From Okeania sp. SIO2C9 (GTDB lineage: Bacteria; Cyanobacteriota; Cyanobacteriia; Cyanobacteriales; Microcoleaceae): a DNA stretch of 64,000 bases. The notes below the pieces were generated by a model that had not been told where the DNA came from, did not search any database, and was given only the letters and a program-made list of their open reading frames with translations. This document shows, piece after piece, positions 10,084-21,179 of this stretch. A program made the position numbers and the translations under genes. The first letter of the stretch is position 1, and every line of letters starts with the position of its first letter. The stretch spans positions 95,467-159,466 of the forward strand of contig NZ_JAAHGO010000017.1 in NCBI RefSeq assembly GCF_010672455.1. Direction: 5' to 3'.

Positions 10084-11487
10084 TCAGCAAACCCTATTGA
10101 TCAACTGCATCTCAGATATCCAAGTACCGTGAAAACCATAAGGAACTCTCTGAGGTAACATCACTCGTGCCACAGGATCTTCTCTCATATTCTGAGCATC
10201 TATTACCAATAACTCAGAACGTTTATCTTTCTCATCATACACAAAGGTTAGTAACCAACCATCATCCTCATCAATAGCACCTATTCTCGGCGCAAATGTT
10301 ACAGACCCCCCGTAACATTGCTCCTGAAAATCATGGGTTATTGACCTACCAGTATAAAAATCATACTTAATAATCCCATCAAACAAGGGTTGCAGTGAAG
10401 CCATCCTAGAAGTATAGCCATAACGCATCTCTCGTCCGACAAAGCGATGATTAATCGAAGGAAACTCCGATGGTCTTTTATCTAACATTCCTTCTCTCAC
10501 AGCGCCAGTTTTGAGATTAAATGCCCAACCATACATTCGAGGAATATTCTCATCAGGATCTCTATCTCTAAAGTTACTAGCATAGGAATGAGTTGAACTC
10601 ATCCGACAAGCATACAATATTACTTCATCCCCATCTTCATACGCATTCAAAATATGATTGATATAGCAAGGATGAGCTTCAAACCATTGAATATCTTCAT
10701 TATTTCCATACCGAGGCAAAATACCAAACCGACTTGGCACTCCCTTCTCAAAAATCCAACCAGGTAAACCTTTCTCCACTCGTTCTGGACGGAATCTCAA
10801 TGGTAAATCTATCAAAATTGTATAATTTTTTGTAATGGCAAAGTCATGTGGCCCACTGGGCACAGGTATATTAATAGGTACTATTTGTAGCAACTCACCA
10901 TGACTAGAAATCACCCCATACTTTAAATAAGGAGGTGCATCAAGAGCATAACCAAAGAATATTAATTCTCCAGTCATAGGATCGACTTTCGGATGAGAAG
11001 TGAAAGTAGAATCCAAGTAACCATCGCACAAATATGGACCAATTGTTTCTAAACTAGGAACTTTAACTGCGTAAGGCAACCCTGCTTCCCAAAAAGATAA
11101 TAATTTGCCATTGTGATAACTAACACTACTGTTAGATACATTTTTATACGGCCCGTAAGGATTACAAACTTGAGGCGGTTCTAATCTTCCACTCCAGACC
11201 GCATAACCCAAGTCTCGTTCAACTTCAAATCCTCCTGTCCGCACATAACGATTCTTATATTCTGCCTTACCACCACTAATTCTCACTCCATGCAGCATTC
11301 CATCACCATCCATCCAGTCATATTTACCTAGAGGGGTAAATTGAGGATTAGGGCCATTACGAACATACATTCCTGACAAATCTCTAGGAAGTTCGCCTTT
11401 GATTTCTAAGTTGTCAACAGTAATTTCTTCGCTCACTGGGGCAAAATTGCCCATTAGATAAGAATTAAACCTTGTAGTTGTGGTCAT
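10084..11487 (-). CDS. Carotenoid oxygenase (RPE65/apocarotenoid dioxygenase family)
   Basis: A 467-residue non-heme iron dioxygenase of the carotenoid-cleavage family. The family signatures run in order: GMYVRNGPNPQF, WMDGDGMLHGVR, then the four expected iron-ligand histidines in TSHPKVDP, SGPHDFAI, INHILNAYEDGD and the C-terminal GFHGTW. The product would cleave a double bond of a carotenoid or apocarotenoid to give aldehydes such as retinal; the exact substrate cannot be read from sequence. The protein ends about ten residues after GFHGTW, normal for the family, although the last residues (QLINRVC) run into a CAGCAAACCC repeat. The gene stands alone on the - strand. Confidence 0.88.
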   Translation of the reverse strand: MTTTTRFNSYLMGNFAPVSEEITVDNLEIKGELPRDLSGMYVRNGPNPQFTPLGKYDWMDGDGMLHGVRISGGKAEYKNRYVRTGGFEVERDLGYAVWSGRLEPPQVCNPYGPYKNVSNSSVSYHNGKLLSFWEAGLPYAVKVPSLETIGPYLCDGYLDSTFTSHPKVDPMTGELIFFGYALDAPPYLKYGVISSHGELLQIVPINIPVPSGPHDFAITKNYTILIDLPLRFRPERVEKGLPGWIFEKGVPSRFGILPRYGNNEDIQWFEAHPCYINHILNAYEDGDEVILYACRMSSTHSYASNFRDRDPDENIPRMYGWAFNLKTGAVREGMLDKRPSEFPSINHRFVGREMRYGYTSRMASLQPLFDGIIKYDFYTGRSITHDFQEQCYGGSVTFAPRIGAIDEDDGWLLTFVYDEKDKRSELLVIDAQNMREDPVARVMLPQRVPYGFHGTWISEMQLINRVC

Positions 11488-11619
11488 AATCTATTGCTCC
11501 TATGGAAAAAATTAACTTGAAGGAATAGGGAAAAGGGAAGAAGGTTGACTAAATTCTTTTGACCGCCCGTAGCTTCTTCCATAAGCACAATCTTTAGAGA
11601 GCAAGGGTTAATCCCTGAG

Positions 11620-11835
11620 TGACATACTCCCACACGCTCGCTGGCGCGCTTAGTGTGGGCTTCTCGTTTCGCAGCCCCGGTATTCCGTCGGGCAAGCGCG
11701 TGCTTTAAGGACGGAATGCCCTACCGCCCTATTTTTTATATTGATCGCCGCGTTTCCTAGGTCATGCTTCCCTACAGGATGCTGCGCAAACGCAAACACA
11801 TCGCGGTCAATCACAACTCCGCAATCTAAATATTT
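11620..11835 (-). pseudogene. tnpB: TnpB C-terminal remnant plus right end, same family as 60897
   Basis: On the - strand this reads CGVVIDRDV, an insert, NAAINIKNRAVGHSVLKARA and a stop at 11650-11652. It then continues into a right end finishing GTGTGGGAGTATGTCA near 11620. The tail and right end are nearly identical to those of the intact tnpB at 60.9-62.2 kb. Everything upstream of the zinc-knuckle cysteine is missing. The insert (11755-11796) is 42 bp, exactly two 21-bp units, one nested inside the other. Confidence 0.7.
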
Positions 11836-12537
11836 CTAACTTCTGCCCTAATTCCTTCCTTTTGATTTTTTTAACCTTCTATTAACAGCTTATGACCACT
11901 TTTCAATTCTGTATAGTGTTATGATAAAAAATTTTTAATGAAAATCATGTATCTTAAATATTTTTCCAAAAAATCTACTACATACTGTGGTTTTGCTTTC
12001 TCATGCCAATTTCCTAAAGTCCAGCTAAAGATAATGCCTCAATAATCAAATCATATCCTTTAATAGAAGTGATGTCTTTTTGACTAAATCTAGCTAATAG
12101 ATATCTCAAGATTATTCGTCAGAAATCCAACGAATCAAAGACACAATTTTTCAATAATTTTTTAACTTATAAAAACATCTATTTATATAGCAAGGAACGA
12201 GTTGGTTAGGACATAGACTGATGATGAACCTGAGACAGAGAAAAGTTTTTGCCACTGTTTCCTGTTTCCTGTTTCCTGTTTCCTGTTCCTTGTTTCCTGT
12301 TCCCTGTTATAGTTAATGTTTTGAGTTATTTTAGAGTACTAAATTCAAGGTTATTAGATATAGGAATTAAGAAGTTATCTAAACCCAAACTAGCTTTTGC
12401 CTAATAATTAAAGTTTAAAGCCTCTTCTTATTTGAATAAATTAAGAAAAAAAATCATTTTAAAACAAATAGGTAATTATTAATCATTAATTTTTGAAAAT
12501 ATCTCCGCTCGATAAAATGTTGTGCTTAAGGCAGAAC

Positions 12538-12731
12538 GTAAGCATTCAGCTATTAGCAGTCAGCTATCAGCAAACCCTAATTATTCATTACTTATTAGGT
12601 TGAGGAGGGGAACTTTAACAGTAACTTTTATTCTGTTTCAATTTCTCAATTATTTTTACCTTCCCCAAAATTAATAGCTTATAGCTAATAGCTGACGGCT
12701 GTTTGCGCAGCAGTCCGCAGGAAATGCTTAC
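12538..12731. mobile_element. MITE, GTAAGC-type TIRs, perfect TSD
   Basis: GTAAGCATTCAGCTATTAGC at the left, ATGCTTAC at the right, flanked by perfect 8-bp repeats GGCAGAAC (12530-12537 and 12732-12739). The right arm is split by a 21-bp unit at 12702-12722; without it the arm would read GACGGCTGAATGCTTAC, as in other copies. Confidence 0.8.
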
Positions 12732-12929
12732 GGCAGAACACACCGATTTAAGATGTAACTAAGCTTGGTATGAACTTGTTACTATTCAAGACTATTAGAC
12801 ATCTCCAAAAAACAAAAATTAAATCAATTATTATCCATAAATTATAAATTATTCCCCTCCTGGGAGGGGGAGGGGCGAGGGGTGGGTTCCCCGTTCCTTA
12901 TTCCCTGTTCCCTCTTTTGGTGAAGATGT

Positions 12930-13595
12930 CTATTCTATTTTTGACCATTTTCTTTCTACAGTCCAATGCCTATCTGACGATTGATATATTTTTACTTCTT
13001 TAATACCAGCATCTTTAACTATTTTTTCTACTTCAACAATCGTTAGAGCAGCTTGCAAAGAATCTCTAAATAATTTCTGTTGATGTTGATTACAATCTCT
13101 AGCGTATTTGTCTACAAGTTCCTCTTTTAATTCTGGAGTTTCTGGACGAAGTAAGTCTCGTATAAATATTCCACCTTGAGGCTGCAAAACTCTTTTAACT
13201 TCTTGGAAGAATAGTAATGGCTCTGATAAATGGTGAACAATACTGTTAGAAATTACCATCTCAAAACTATGTTCTGAATAGGGTGATTTTTTGGCATCTA
13301 CTAATTCTAATTTGACCTGCGATTGTAATTGTGCTTTTTCAATATTTCTCTCTCCAATAGTCAACATATTTTTTGATAAATCAATGCCAATTATTTGCCA
13401 TTCTGGTTGTTGCTGACATATTAATATCGGTATTCTGGCAGTACCAGTACCGACATCAAGAACCAATCCTTTTTTTGGGCCGATTTCTATAGAACTTTTT
13501 GCAAAGGCTTGATTGACTTCCAAAAAGTCCATTGAGTCATATTCTTCTGCTTCTTCCCATGTGTCCATGACCTCTGGTTCTAATATTCTGTCCAT
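12930..13595 (-). CDS. Class I SAM-dependent methyltransferase
   Basis: A Rossmann-fold methyltransferase. Motif I is VLDVGTGTARIPI, the acidic residue that binds the ribose of SAM sits in IGIDLSKNML, and later motifs are VISNSIVHHL and VKRVLQPQGGIFIRDL. The substrate is unknown; the fold is of the UbiE/Methyltransf_11 type. I chose the internal ATG (13595), giving MDRILEPEVMDTWEEAEEYD, because the preceding 18 codons look unlike a protein start; the longer frame reaches 13649. It has no operon partner, and both flanks are repeats or AT-rich sequence. Confidence 0.7.
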   Translation of the reverse strand: MDRILEPEVMDTWEEAEEYDSMDFLEVNQAFAKSSIEIGPKKGLVLDVGTGTARIPILICQQQPEWQIIGIDLSKNMLTIGERNIEKAQLQSQVKLELVDAKKSPYSEHSFEMVISNSIVHHLSEPLLFFQEVKRVLQPQGGIFIRDLLRPETPELKEELVDKYARDCNQHQQKLFRDSLQAALTIVEVEKIVKDAGIKEVKIYQSSDRHWTVERKWSKIE

Positions 13596-14744
13596 AATTT
13601 TTTCTGTTTCAGTGCAATTCCTACCAATAACTAAAACGGCAATACACAAACCTAGTTTTTTGTCAAATTTTCGGCTTTTATTGTTAAGCTGTCTCTAGAA
13701 AAATTGTTTTTTTCCTCCAACAAATTAAAATTAAAATTACTTAACATCATACGATTTCAATATAGTTTCCAGAGTTTTTTTACAAATTAATCACACCAAT
13801 CCTGTGACTATAAAAATCATATCATAGACTGCAAATTCAGTAAATTCGTCAAATAATTGAGAATAATGTCAATAACTACCCAACTTTACGTTTATTCATA
13901 ATGTGCTTAACATGACAATTTTAAAATTATCTCTTCAGAAATATTTGTTTTAATAATGTTAATAACAGTAGGTAGCCAAAATTAAACGTAAAGCAGAAAA
14001 CTTAGATTAAAATGTAAGTACCTGTGCGTAAATTTGTCACAGAAAAAGTACAACAAACATCAGTGGCTTGCTATGTATTTAGGGTTTGCTGAAAAAGTCT
14101 TTTGGTCAGAGTAGGAGGACCGAGTCAGGAGGGACGGAGAATTATAGAGGAGGTAGGAGGAAGAATTGTCTGTTTAATTTTCTGTTCTTGCCTGCCTAAA
14201 ATACTGATTTTTTGAGCTTTTTGGACTGAAAAGCTGACATTTTTTTCGACAATAATATAGAAGTGTTGGGAGATGGAGGAGATTTTTATATTTTCTTTTG
14301 CGGGTTTAATTCCCCACCGTCAAGGGTGGTGCTTAAAATTGTTTGGGGTTATAAGACATGGAGTGCCCGGTCTTTGACTATCCATAAGCAATTAGACTTT
14401 CTGCCTTTCCTGCGGAATGCTACGCAAACAGCATAGCTGCCTTCTTCAATAAAGGTAATTATTATGACATGATATCACTGACTACTTGCCCTTTATACTA
14501 CGCTTTGAAGTTCCTAATATAGGTTCAACTTATCCTTTGCCTTCTATGCTTTCTTGTTGACCCAACATGATGTTGCAAGAAGCCCAATACTCTTACAATG
14601 GATAATTAATCCATTAGGCTTTATTGCCTCTCATGAGCGAGGAGAAAAAAAATCAGATTTCCTGATATTCAATTCCTTAACGGTTAAAACCAGAGGTAAT
14701 TATCCATTATTCATTATCAATTGATGAACACGAAGTCTGATATT
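13596..14744. repeat. AT-rich spacer with repeats upstream of ntrC
   Basis: 13650-14040 is AT-rich with no gene seen. A repeat beginning AGGGTTTGCTGAAAAAGTC lies near 14081 (left end only). A hairpin repeat CCACCGTCAAGGGTGGTG (about 14315) and the following sequence recur inverted at about 58640-58730. A 21-bp unit is at 14408-14428. An AT-rich element half ending 'aattatccattattcatt' lies directly in front of the next gene, so the promoter of that gene may lie in repeat DNA. Confidence 0.5.
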
Positions 14745-16097
14745 ATGACAAAACAAAGAATAGAAAACTTAGTAATTATAGGTTCAGGACCAGCAGGCTA
14801 TACTGCTGCGATCTATGCAGGACGTGCTAACCTCAAACCAGTAGTCTTTGAAGGTTATCAAATAGGAGGTGTACCAGGCGGTCAACTAATGACAACTACT
14901 GAAGTAGAGAACTTTCCTGGTTTTCCCGAAGGTATTACCGGACCCCAATTAATGGAACGAATGAAAAATCAAGCAGTTCGCTGGGGAACAGAACTATACA
15001 CCGAAGATGTTACTTTTGTAGACTTAACTCAGTACCCATTTACTATTAAGTCAGAGGAACGAGAAATTAAGACTTATAGCATCATCATTGCTACTGGGGC
15101 AACTGCCAAAAAACTCAAACTACCTAGTGAAGAAAAATTTTGGAATAGTGGTATTTCTGCTTGTGCTGTCTGCGATGGAGCTAACCCTGCTTTTAAAGGA
15201 GTGGAATTAGCAGTTATTGGTGGTGGGGATACTGCAGCGGAGGAGTCTCTTTATTTAACTAAGTATGGTTCTCATATTCATTTATTGGTACGTCGAGACC
15301 AGATGCGGGCTAGTAAGACTATGCAGCAGAGAGTCTTAGAAAATCCGAAAATTACTGTTCATTGGCAAACTGAAGTTATAGATGTATATGGTAATGGTGT
15401 GTTGGAAGGTGTGAAACTCAGAAATAATCAGACTGGAACACAAAAGGATTTACCAGTTGGTGGTTTGTTTTATGCTATTGGTCATACCCCAAATACTCAA
15501 ATTTTTCAAGGGCAGTTGGAATTGGATGAGAAGGGTTATGTGCTGACTCGAGATATGGTTAAAACTAGCGTTGAAGGTGTCTATGCTGTGGGTGATGTCC
15601 AAGATAGTGAGTTTCGTCAGGCAATAACTGCTGCTGGTAGTGGTTGTATGGGAGCAATGTTGGTAGAGAGATGGTTGTCGGAAAGAGGTTTGGCACAGGA
15701 GTTTGCTCAGGAAAAAGTTACTCAGAAGTCGGATGAGGAGATAGTTGTTGATACTGTTGAGAGTTTTGACCAGAATGCTACTCACCATCTGGGTGGTTAT
15801 GCTTTGCGGAAACTTTACCACGAGAGCGATCGCCTAATTATAGTTAAGTATTCTGCTCCTACCTGTGCTCCATGTCATACTTTGAAGCCTATTTTGGAGA
15901 AGGTCTTACAAGAGTTTGAGGGAAAAATTCATTATGTAGAGATTGATATTGAGCAAGATCCAGAAATTGCTCAGAATGCGGGGGTAATGTCTACACCGAC
16001 GATTCAGTTTTTTAAGAATAAGGGTTTGGTTGAACAGTTGAAAGGTGTGAAGCGTAAGAGTGAATATAGAAAAGTGATTCAGGGTAATTTAGGCTAA
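14745..16097 (+). CDS. ntrC: NADPH-thioredoxin reductase with fused thioredoxin domain (NTRC type)
   Basis: The flavoprotein part has the FAD motif [16 protein letters not shown], the redox pair in SACAVCDGA, the NADPH motif [11 protein letters not shown] and a second FAD motif [10 protein letters not shown] thioredoxin domain follows at the C-terminus, with [16 protein letters not shown] and the cis-proline region MSTPTIQFF. The reductase-thioredoxin fusion is the NTRC architecture, which reduces 2-Cys peroxiredoxin with NADPH in cyanobacteria and chloroplasts. The thioredoxin active site reads CAPC rather than the common CGPC. I prefer the ATG at 14745 ([13 protein letters not shown]); in-frame starts also exist at 14721 (TTG) and 14724, but those extra codons derive from the repeat edge. 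Confidence 0.88.
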   Translation: MTKQRIENLVIIGSGPAGYTAAIYAGRANLKPVVFEGYQIGGVPGGQLMTTTEVENFPGFPEGITGPQLMERMKNQAVRWGTELYTEDVTFVDLTQYPFTIKSEEREIKTYSIIIATGATAKKLKLPSEEKFWNSGISACAVCDGANPAFKGVELAVIGGGDTAAEESLYLTKYGSHIHLLVRRDQMRASKTMQQRVLENPKITVHWQTEVIDVYGNGVLEGVKLRNNQTGTQKDLPVGGLFYAIGHTPNTQIFQGQLELDEKGYVLTRDMVKTSVEGVYAVGDVQDSEFRQAITAAGSGCMGAMLVERWLSERGLAQEFAQEKVTQKSDEEIVVDTVESFDQNATHHLGGYALRKLYHESDRLIIVKYSAPTCAPCHTLKPILEKVLQEFEGKIHYVEIDIEQDPEIAQNAGVMSTPTIQFFKNKGLVEQLKGVKRKSEYRKVIQGNLG

Positions 16098-16784
<687 letters not shown>

Positions 16785-17150
16785 TCAGAAATTCAATCCC
16801 ACCTTGTTATTCTGCTTTTTATTCTGCATTATAATTCGATTTAATAAACACTTCAAACTCTTCAATAGCACCATTAAATCAGATGTTAATGCTCTGGCGA
16901 AACCTCTATTATTGCGAATTAATCCATTATTAGGGGCAATTTTAACTGCTTTTTCACAAGCAAACATCACCTTTTCTACTTGCTTGTTCAGACTACCTTT
17001 CCAGCAAATATAATTCCAATCATCAGCATAAATTTCTAAATCTGAATCCAATTCTTGAGCTTGATTATAAGCTAAAATTGCTTCATCAACTTGACCTTGT
17101 GTGACTAATTTATTTCCAATAAAAACGAGACTCTTTGCTGAATTTAAACT
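16785..17150 (-). pseudogene. Detached TPR tail of the WD40 protein
   Basis: This stretch continues the frame of the adjacent WD40 gene beyond its TAG stop: NSAKSLVFIGNKLVTQGQ, then DEAILAYNQAQELDSD, AVKIAPNNGLIRNNRGFARAL. These are TPR-like helices spaced as in the preceding tail (KIDEAVSAFQKAVKLDSD). Near 16875 the frame shifts; one frame over, NGAIEEFEVFIKSNYNAE and a stop complete the last repeat. The original protein was therefore about 100 residues longer, lost through one amber codon and one indel, unless the stop is read through. Confidence 0.6.
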
Positions 17151-20100
17151 CTAGTCAGAGTCAAGTTTTACTGCCTTTTGAAAAGCAGAAACTGCTTCAT
17201 CAATTTTACCATCTGCTGCCAATTTTTCGCCCTGTAAAAAGAAGGCTGTTGCAGAAGGTTCTATTCCACACAGACGACGATCCTCCTCACTGACATTGGG
17301 GTTATTCTTCAGGTAGTCGCGCACCCAATTACAAGCGTGTACTAGCAAATCATCAAGATTTAAGTTCCAAAGTTTGAGGCTTTTATCGTCACTAATAGTT
17401 AGAAGAATATCATCGTTGGGGCTAAAAGCAAGAAATTCGACCAGGTGATTATGGCCAAGTAAGGTGTGTATTAAAGTCCCATCTCGTTTCCAGAGTTTGA
17501 TTGTTTTATCGTGACTTGTAGATGCAATCATATTACCCTTGGGGCTGAAAGCAACTCCCGTAACTAAATTGCTATGACCTTTGAAACTCCTTAAAAAACG
17601 GCCACCTGGTTTCCAAAGTTTGACGCTTTGATCGGCACTAGCAGTAGCAATGAGGTCGCCATTGGGGCTAGAGGCAATACTAAAAATCCTACCTTCATGC
17701 TTTTCGAGAGTCCTTAAGGGAATGCCATTTTGTCTCCAGAATTTAAGTTTTGCATCGTAACTTCCTGAAATAATTAGATCTTTTGTGGGGCTGAAAATAA
17801 CGCTCAGAACCGTATGGCTATTATCTGAGAGAGTCTTTACTTCACTTCCATCAGGTTTCCAGAGTTTTATTGTGCGATCGCGACTAGCAGTAGCCATTAT
17901 ATTTCCGTCAGGACTAAAAGCAATGTCGTAAATATTTTTATCGTGTCCTTTCCAATTATTAAGCAAACTGCCGTCAGATTTCCAAACTTCAATTATACCA
18001 CTTGCATTACCTGTAACAATATAATCACCCTTGGGGCTGAAGGCAACACTGTTGAGACCTTTGCTACTTATTCCAGAGGCAATAGGAGTAGCATTGGACT
18101 TCAACAGAGCGTGATAGTCCAAAATATAGAGTTGCTTATCGTAACAAGCCAAAGCAATTAAATCTCCTTTGGGACTGAAAGCAATACGTCGGCAATGATA
18201 TCCATTAAATGTGTCTGTTACTGTATTCTTTTTCCAAAGTTTTAAGGTATTATCCATACCAACCGAAGCAATTAGAGTACCATTGGGGCTAAATACAGCA
18301 TTGTAAATGGGATTGCTATGTCCCTCAAGAGTGTCCACTAAGTTACCGTTGGGTCTCCAGAGTTTAATGGTGTTGTCTGCACCAGCAGTAGCAATTAGGC
18401 TGCCATCGAAGCTAAAAACAACGCTGAAAACTTTATCACTATGTCCTTCCAGAATATTTACTAAATTGCCATCAAGGTCCCAAAGTATGACATTGTTATC
18501 AAAACCTCCAGAAGCGATTAGATTGCCACTGGGGTTGAAAACAACGCTAAAAACTGTCTTTTTATGCCCTTCGAGAGTGTTTAGCAGATTGCCATCTGAT
18601 GTCCAGAGTTTAACAGTCTTATCGGCACTGGTAGTAGCAATTAGGTCGCCATTGGGACTGAAAGCAACACTGTAAACTTTATGTCCTTGATGTCCTGTGA
18701 GAGTTTTAAAGAAGCTACCATCAGATTTCCAAAGGTTGACAGTACCATCAAAACTAGCAGTACCAATTAGTTCTCCATTGGGACTGAAGGAAATTTTCCT
18801 GACTTCTTTGCTATGTCTTTTATGCTCTTTGAATATTTGAAACGAGCTACCATCAAATTTCCAGAATTTTACAGTGCCATCTTTAGTGGCAGTTACAATT
18901 AGATCGCGTTTGGGGCTAAAAACGACTCTATAAACTTGAGAATTATGATCTAAGGTATCTATTAAAGTGCCATCTCGCGTCCAAATTTTTACTGTTGTGT
19001 CTTGGCTGGCAGTAGCAATTAGTTCCTCATCTCCGTAAGCTACATGATATCCAAACCTTACTCTTAATATTGGCTTACTATGTCCTCTAAGAGTAGTTAC
19101 AACAGTACCATCCTCTCTCCAAACTGTCGCAGTTGTGTCAGAACTTGCTGAAGCAATTAATTTACCATCATGGTTGAAAGCTACACTATTAATTTCTGTA
19201 GTATGTCTATCTAAGCTATTGTACTCCTTGAAACCCTGCCAATAAACCATCTCTCGCAGTATATCAATACCTTGAATGCGGGTCTTCATTTCTACCCAGT
19301 TAGCTTTTTTTAAATTTTTCCCAAGCTTAATACCTTCAATTAGTGCATCGACATTTTGAGTTGCAACAAACCGTGATTTTAAATTATTAATTTCAGAACT
19401 TATCTGGGCATTCAGGGCTTTTTGCTCTCCAATAAAAGTCCTAATAGCAAGAAGAGAAACTATTACAGAAAACGTGACCAGTCCACCAAATATTTGTTGA
19501 TGTTGGCGTTGTTTTTGTTTATATTCCTTTTCTTGCTGTTCTTGACTCAACCGAATAAACTCTTTCTCCCCTTCAGAAAGTTCCTCTTGACGCTCTTTGA
19601 GTTTTTCCTCTGCTTGGACAAGTGCCGCCCCTCGCAATAATTGTTCCCGATCTTGCTGCATCTCCTGCCAACGACGCATTATCCCTCGCATTCGTTCTTG
19701 CCAGGCACGAAATTCTCGGTCTGCTTCCATCCATTCTCTGAGTTGACCCCAGTTTCTAATTAAGGCTTCATGGACAACTTCAACAGTTTCTTGTTCTGTT
19801 TTTTGCTGTTGCTCTGAATTCTCTTTTTGTTCGCGGGTCACAACTCTACGGTTGGTAACCACTAACCGCGCATCAGCCAATTTTTTGACTAAATTCCAAT
19901 TGCTCTCATTCAAATCTTCTCTAGTAGCGACTCGTCGAGTGTCTTCTGTTCCTTCCCCTGGACGAACTAACTGTACAAAAATGCGGTGGACTTTTTGTTG
20001 TTCCTCTGGTTTGAATTGACTATATTTTTCATCAGCATAACGAGTTAATGCACCTGATACTTGACCAATTTCTTTATAGGCTTTATGAGTTAAAATTTTA

Positions 20101-21104
20101 CCTTGGCGTTTTTTCCAAAGTTCTGTTAAAGCAAATTCTAATAAGGGTAAATTTCCTGGTTCTTTCTCTATATCTTTAAAAATACGTTCTACTAATCCTG
20201 CTTCAAAGTTAACCCCTAATTTTTGAGCGGGTTTTTCAATAATTTCTCTGAGTTCTTTTTCGTTCATGGAGGGAATTTTCACATCTCCATTATTTCGTAG
20301 AACATCGGCTAATGGTCGATAAGACAATACATTTCCTAAAAAATCTGCCCGCATCGTAGTAATTAATAAAGTAGATAAAGAAGATTGTTCCTTGAAAGAT
20401 TGAAATGTATTTAAGAGAATATCTAGAAAATTCCGGCGGGTTTGTTCGTCGTTACAAAGAGTATAAAGTTCTTCAAATTGGTCGGCAATTAATAAAGTCC
20501 GACTTTGAGGATGATTATGTTGTATTTTCTCAAAAACTTTTAGTAATTGATTAGTCTTTTTTGTATCTTTTAAATATTCGGATAACTCGTCAGTTTGAAT
20601 AATGAGTTGAGTTTGATTTAAGTCAGGTGTGTAGAGTGGAATTAATGCTTGAGCAAGAGCATAAAATGGGTCTTTTCCGGGACGAAAGTGGGTAAATAGC
20701 CAATTTCCTTCTATTAATAATTTCGGAACTAATCCTGCAAAAATAACGGAAGATTTACCGCTCCCAGATGCACCAAGAACAGGAATAAATCTCTTTGTCT
20801 GAGTAGCTTGATAGAGTTCTTCAATAAATACATCTCGCCCGAAGAAATATTCGGCATCCTGTTGATTGAAGTGATATAAGCTTTGATAGGGACAAGGTAA
20901 ATTATCATCTACATCTTCTTCAGTAGATGTTATAACTTCTTGTTTTTCATAACAATAGTTGTAGATAATAGTCTTAGATTGATTAATATTAGCTGTACTT
21001 GCTACATTTACCAAAGCCATTGCATTTTCGTCACCAGAAAAATCTATATTTCCAGTAGTTTGACTTTGATTAGGTGAAGGTTTTTCATTTTCTTCTGTAG
21101 TCAT
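17151..21104 (-). CDS. nSTAND-type NTPase with WD40 repeats
   Basis: A 1317-residue protein. Residues 1-70 are a low-complexity leader with NINQSKTIIYNYCY. A STAND-like ATPase follows: FFGRDVFIEEL, P-loop GASGSGKSS (111-119), Walker B region TLLIADQFEELYTL, and a winged-helix-like part with EVVHEALIRNWGQL. A Gln/Glu-rich coiled coil and one membrane segment (GLVTFSVIVSLLAI, about 550) precede roughly fourteen WD40 blades (repeated FSPNGDLIATAS...VKLWK), and a TPR-like tail ends in KLDSD. Such proteins act as signal-activated oligomeric switches, often in stress or anti-phage responses; the trigger is unknown. It lies 75 bp downstream of the GUN4-domain gene on the same strand, so the two are probably co-transcribed. 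An amber stop truncates the TPR tail. Confidence 0.85.
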   Translation of the reverse strand: MTTEENEKPSPNQSQTTGNIDFSGDENAMALVNVASTANINQSKTIIYNYCYEKQEVITSTEEDVDDNLPCPYQSLYHFNQQDAEYFFGRDVFIEELYQATQTKRFIPVLGASGSGKSSVIFAGLVPKLLIEGNWLFTHFRPGKDPFYALAQALIPLYTPDLNQTQLIIQTDELSEYLKDTKKTNQLLKVFEKIQHNHPQSRTLLIADQFEELYTLCNDEQTRRNFLDILLNTFQSFKEQSSLSTLLITTMRADFLGNVLSYRPLADVLRNNGDVKIPSMNEKELREIIEKPAQKLGVNFEAGLVERIFKDIEKEPGNLPLLEFALTELWKKRQGKILTHKAYKEIGQVSGALTRYADEKYSQFKPEEQQKVHRIFVQLVRPGEGTEDTRRVATREDLNESNWNLVKKLADARLVVTNRRVVTREQKENSEQQQKTEQETVEVVHEALIRNWGQLREWMEADREFRAWQERMRGIMRRWQEMQQDREQLLRGAALVQAEEKLKERQEELSEGEKEFIRLSQEQQEKEYKQKQRQHQQIFGGLVTFSVIVSLLAIRTFIGEQKALNAQISSEINNLKSRFVATQNVDALIEGIKLGKNLKKANWVEMKTRIQGIDILREMVYWQGFKEYNSLDRHTTEINSVAFNHDGKLIASASSDTTATVWREDGTVVTTLRGHSKPILRVRFGYHVAYGDEELIATASQDTTVKIWTRDGTLIDTLDHNSQVYRVVFSPKRDLIVTATKDGTVKFWKFDGSSFQIFKEHKRHSKEVRKISFSPNGELIGTASFDGTVNLWKSDGSFFKTLTGHQGHKVYSVAFSPNGDLIATTSADKTVKLWTSDGNLLNTLEGHKKTVFSVVFNPSGNLIASGGFDNNVILWDLDGNLVNILEGHSDKVFSVVFSFDGSLIATAGADNTIKLWRPNGNLVDTLEGHSNPIYNAVFSPNGTLIASVGMDNTLKLWKKNTVTDTFNGYHCRRIAFSPKGDLIALACYDKQLYILDYHALLKSNATPIASGISSKGLNSVAFSPKGDYIVTGNASGIIEVWKSDGSLLNNWKGHDKNIYDIAFSPDGNIMATASRDRTIKLWKPDGSEVKTLSDNSHTVLSVIFSPTKDLIISGSYDAKLKFWRQNGIPLRTLEKHEGRIFSIASSPNGDLIATASADQSVKLWKPGGRFLRSFKGHSNLVTGVAFSPKGNMIASTSHDKTIKLWKRDGTLIHTLLGHNHLVEFLAFSPNDDILLTISDDKSLKLWNLNLDDLLVHACNWVRDYLKNNPNVSEEDRRLCGIEPSATAFFLQGEKLAADGKIDEAVSAFQKAVKLDSD

Positions 21105-21179
21105 GATTTTATCAATTAATATCTTTTGACTTCTGTACGTTGCTAATCCAATGCTTTCTTTATCTAACTTATGACTTCG

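Larger units (their letters stand above)
11488..12929. repeat. Spacer with tnpB remnant and a TSD-flanked MITE
   Basis: It contains the tnpB C-terminal remnant (11620-11835), a TTTCCTG minisatellite (about 12258-12306), the MITE at 12538-12731 and poly-pyrimidine runs before the next gene. The region 11840-12530 is AT-rich and I see no gene in it. Confidence 0.6.

Noticed and set aside
18307..18675. Open frames opposite the WD40 repeats
   Set aside because: These are shadows of the regular WD40 codons; periodic content explains their openness.
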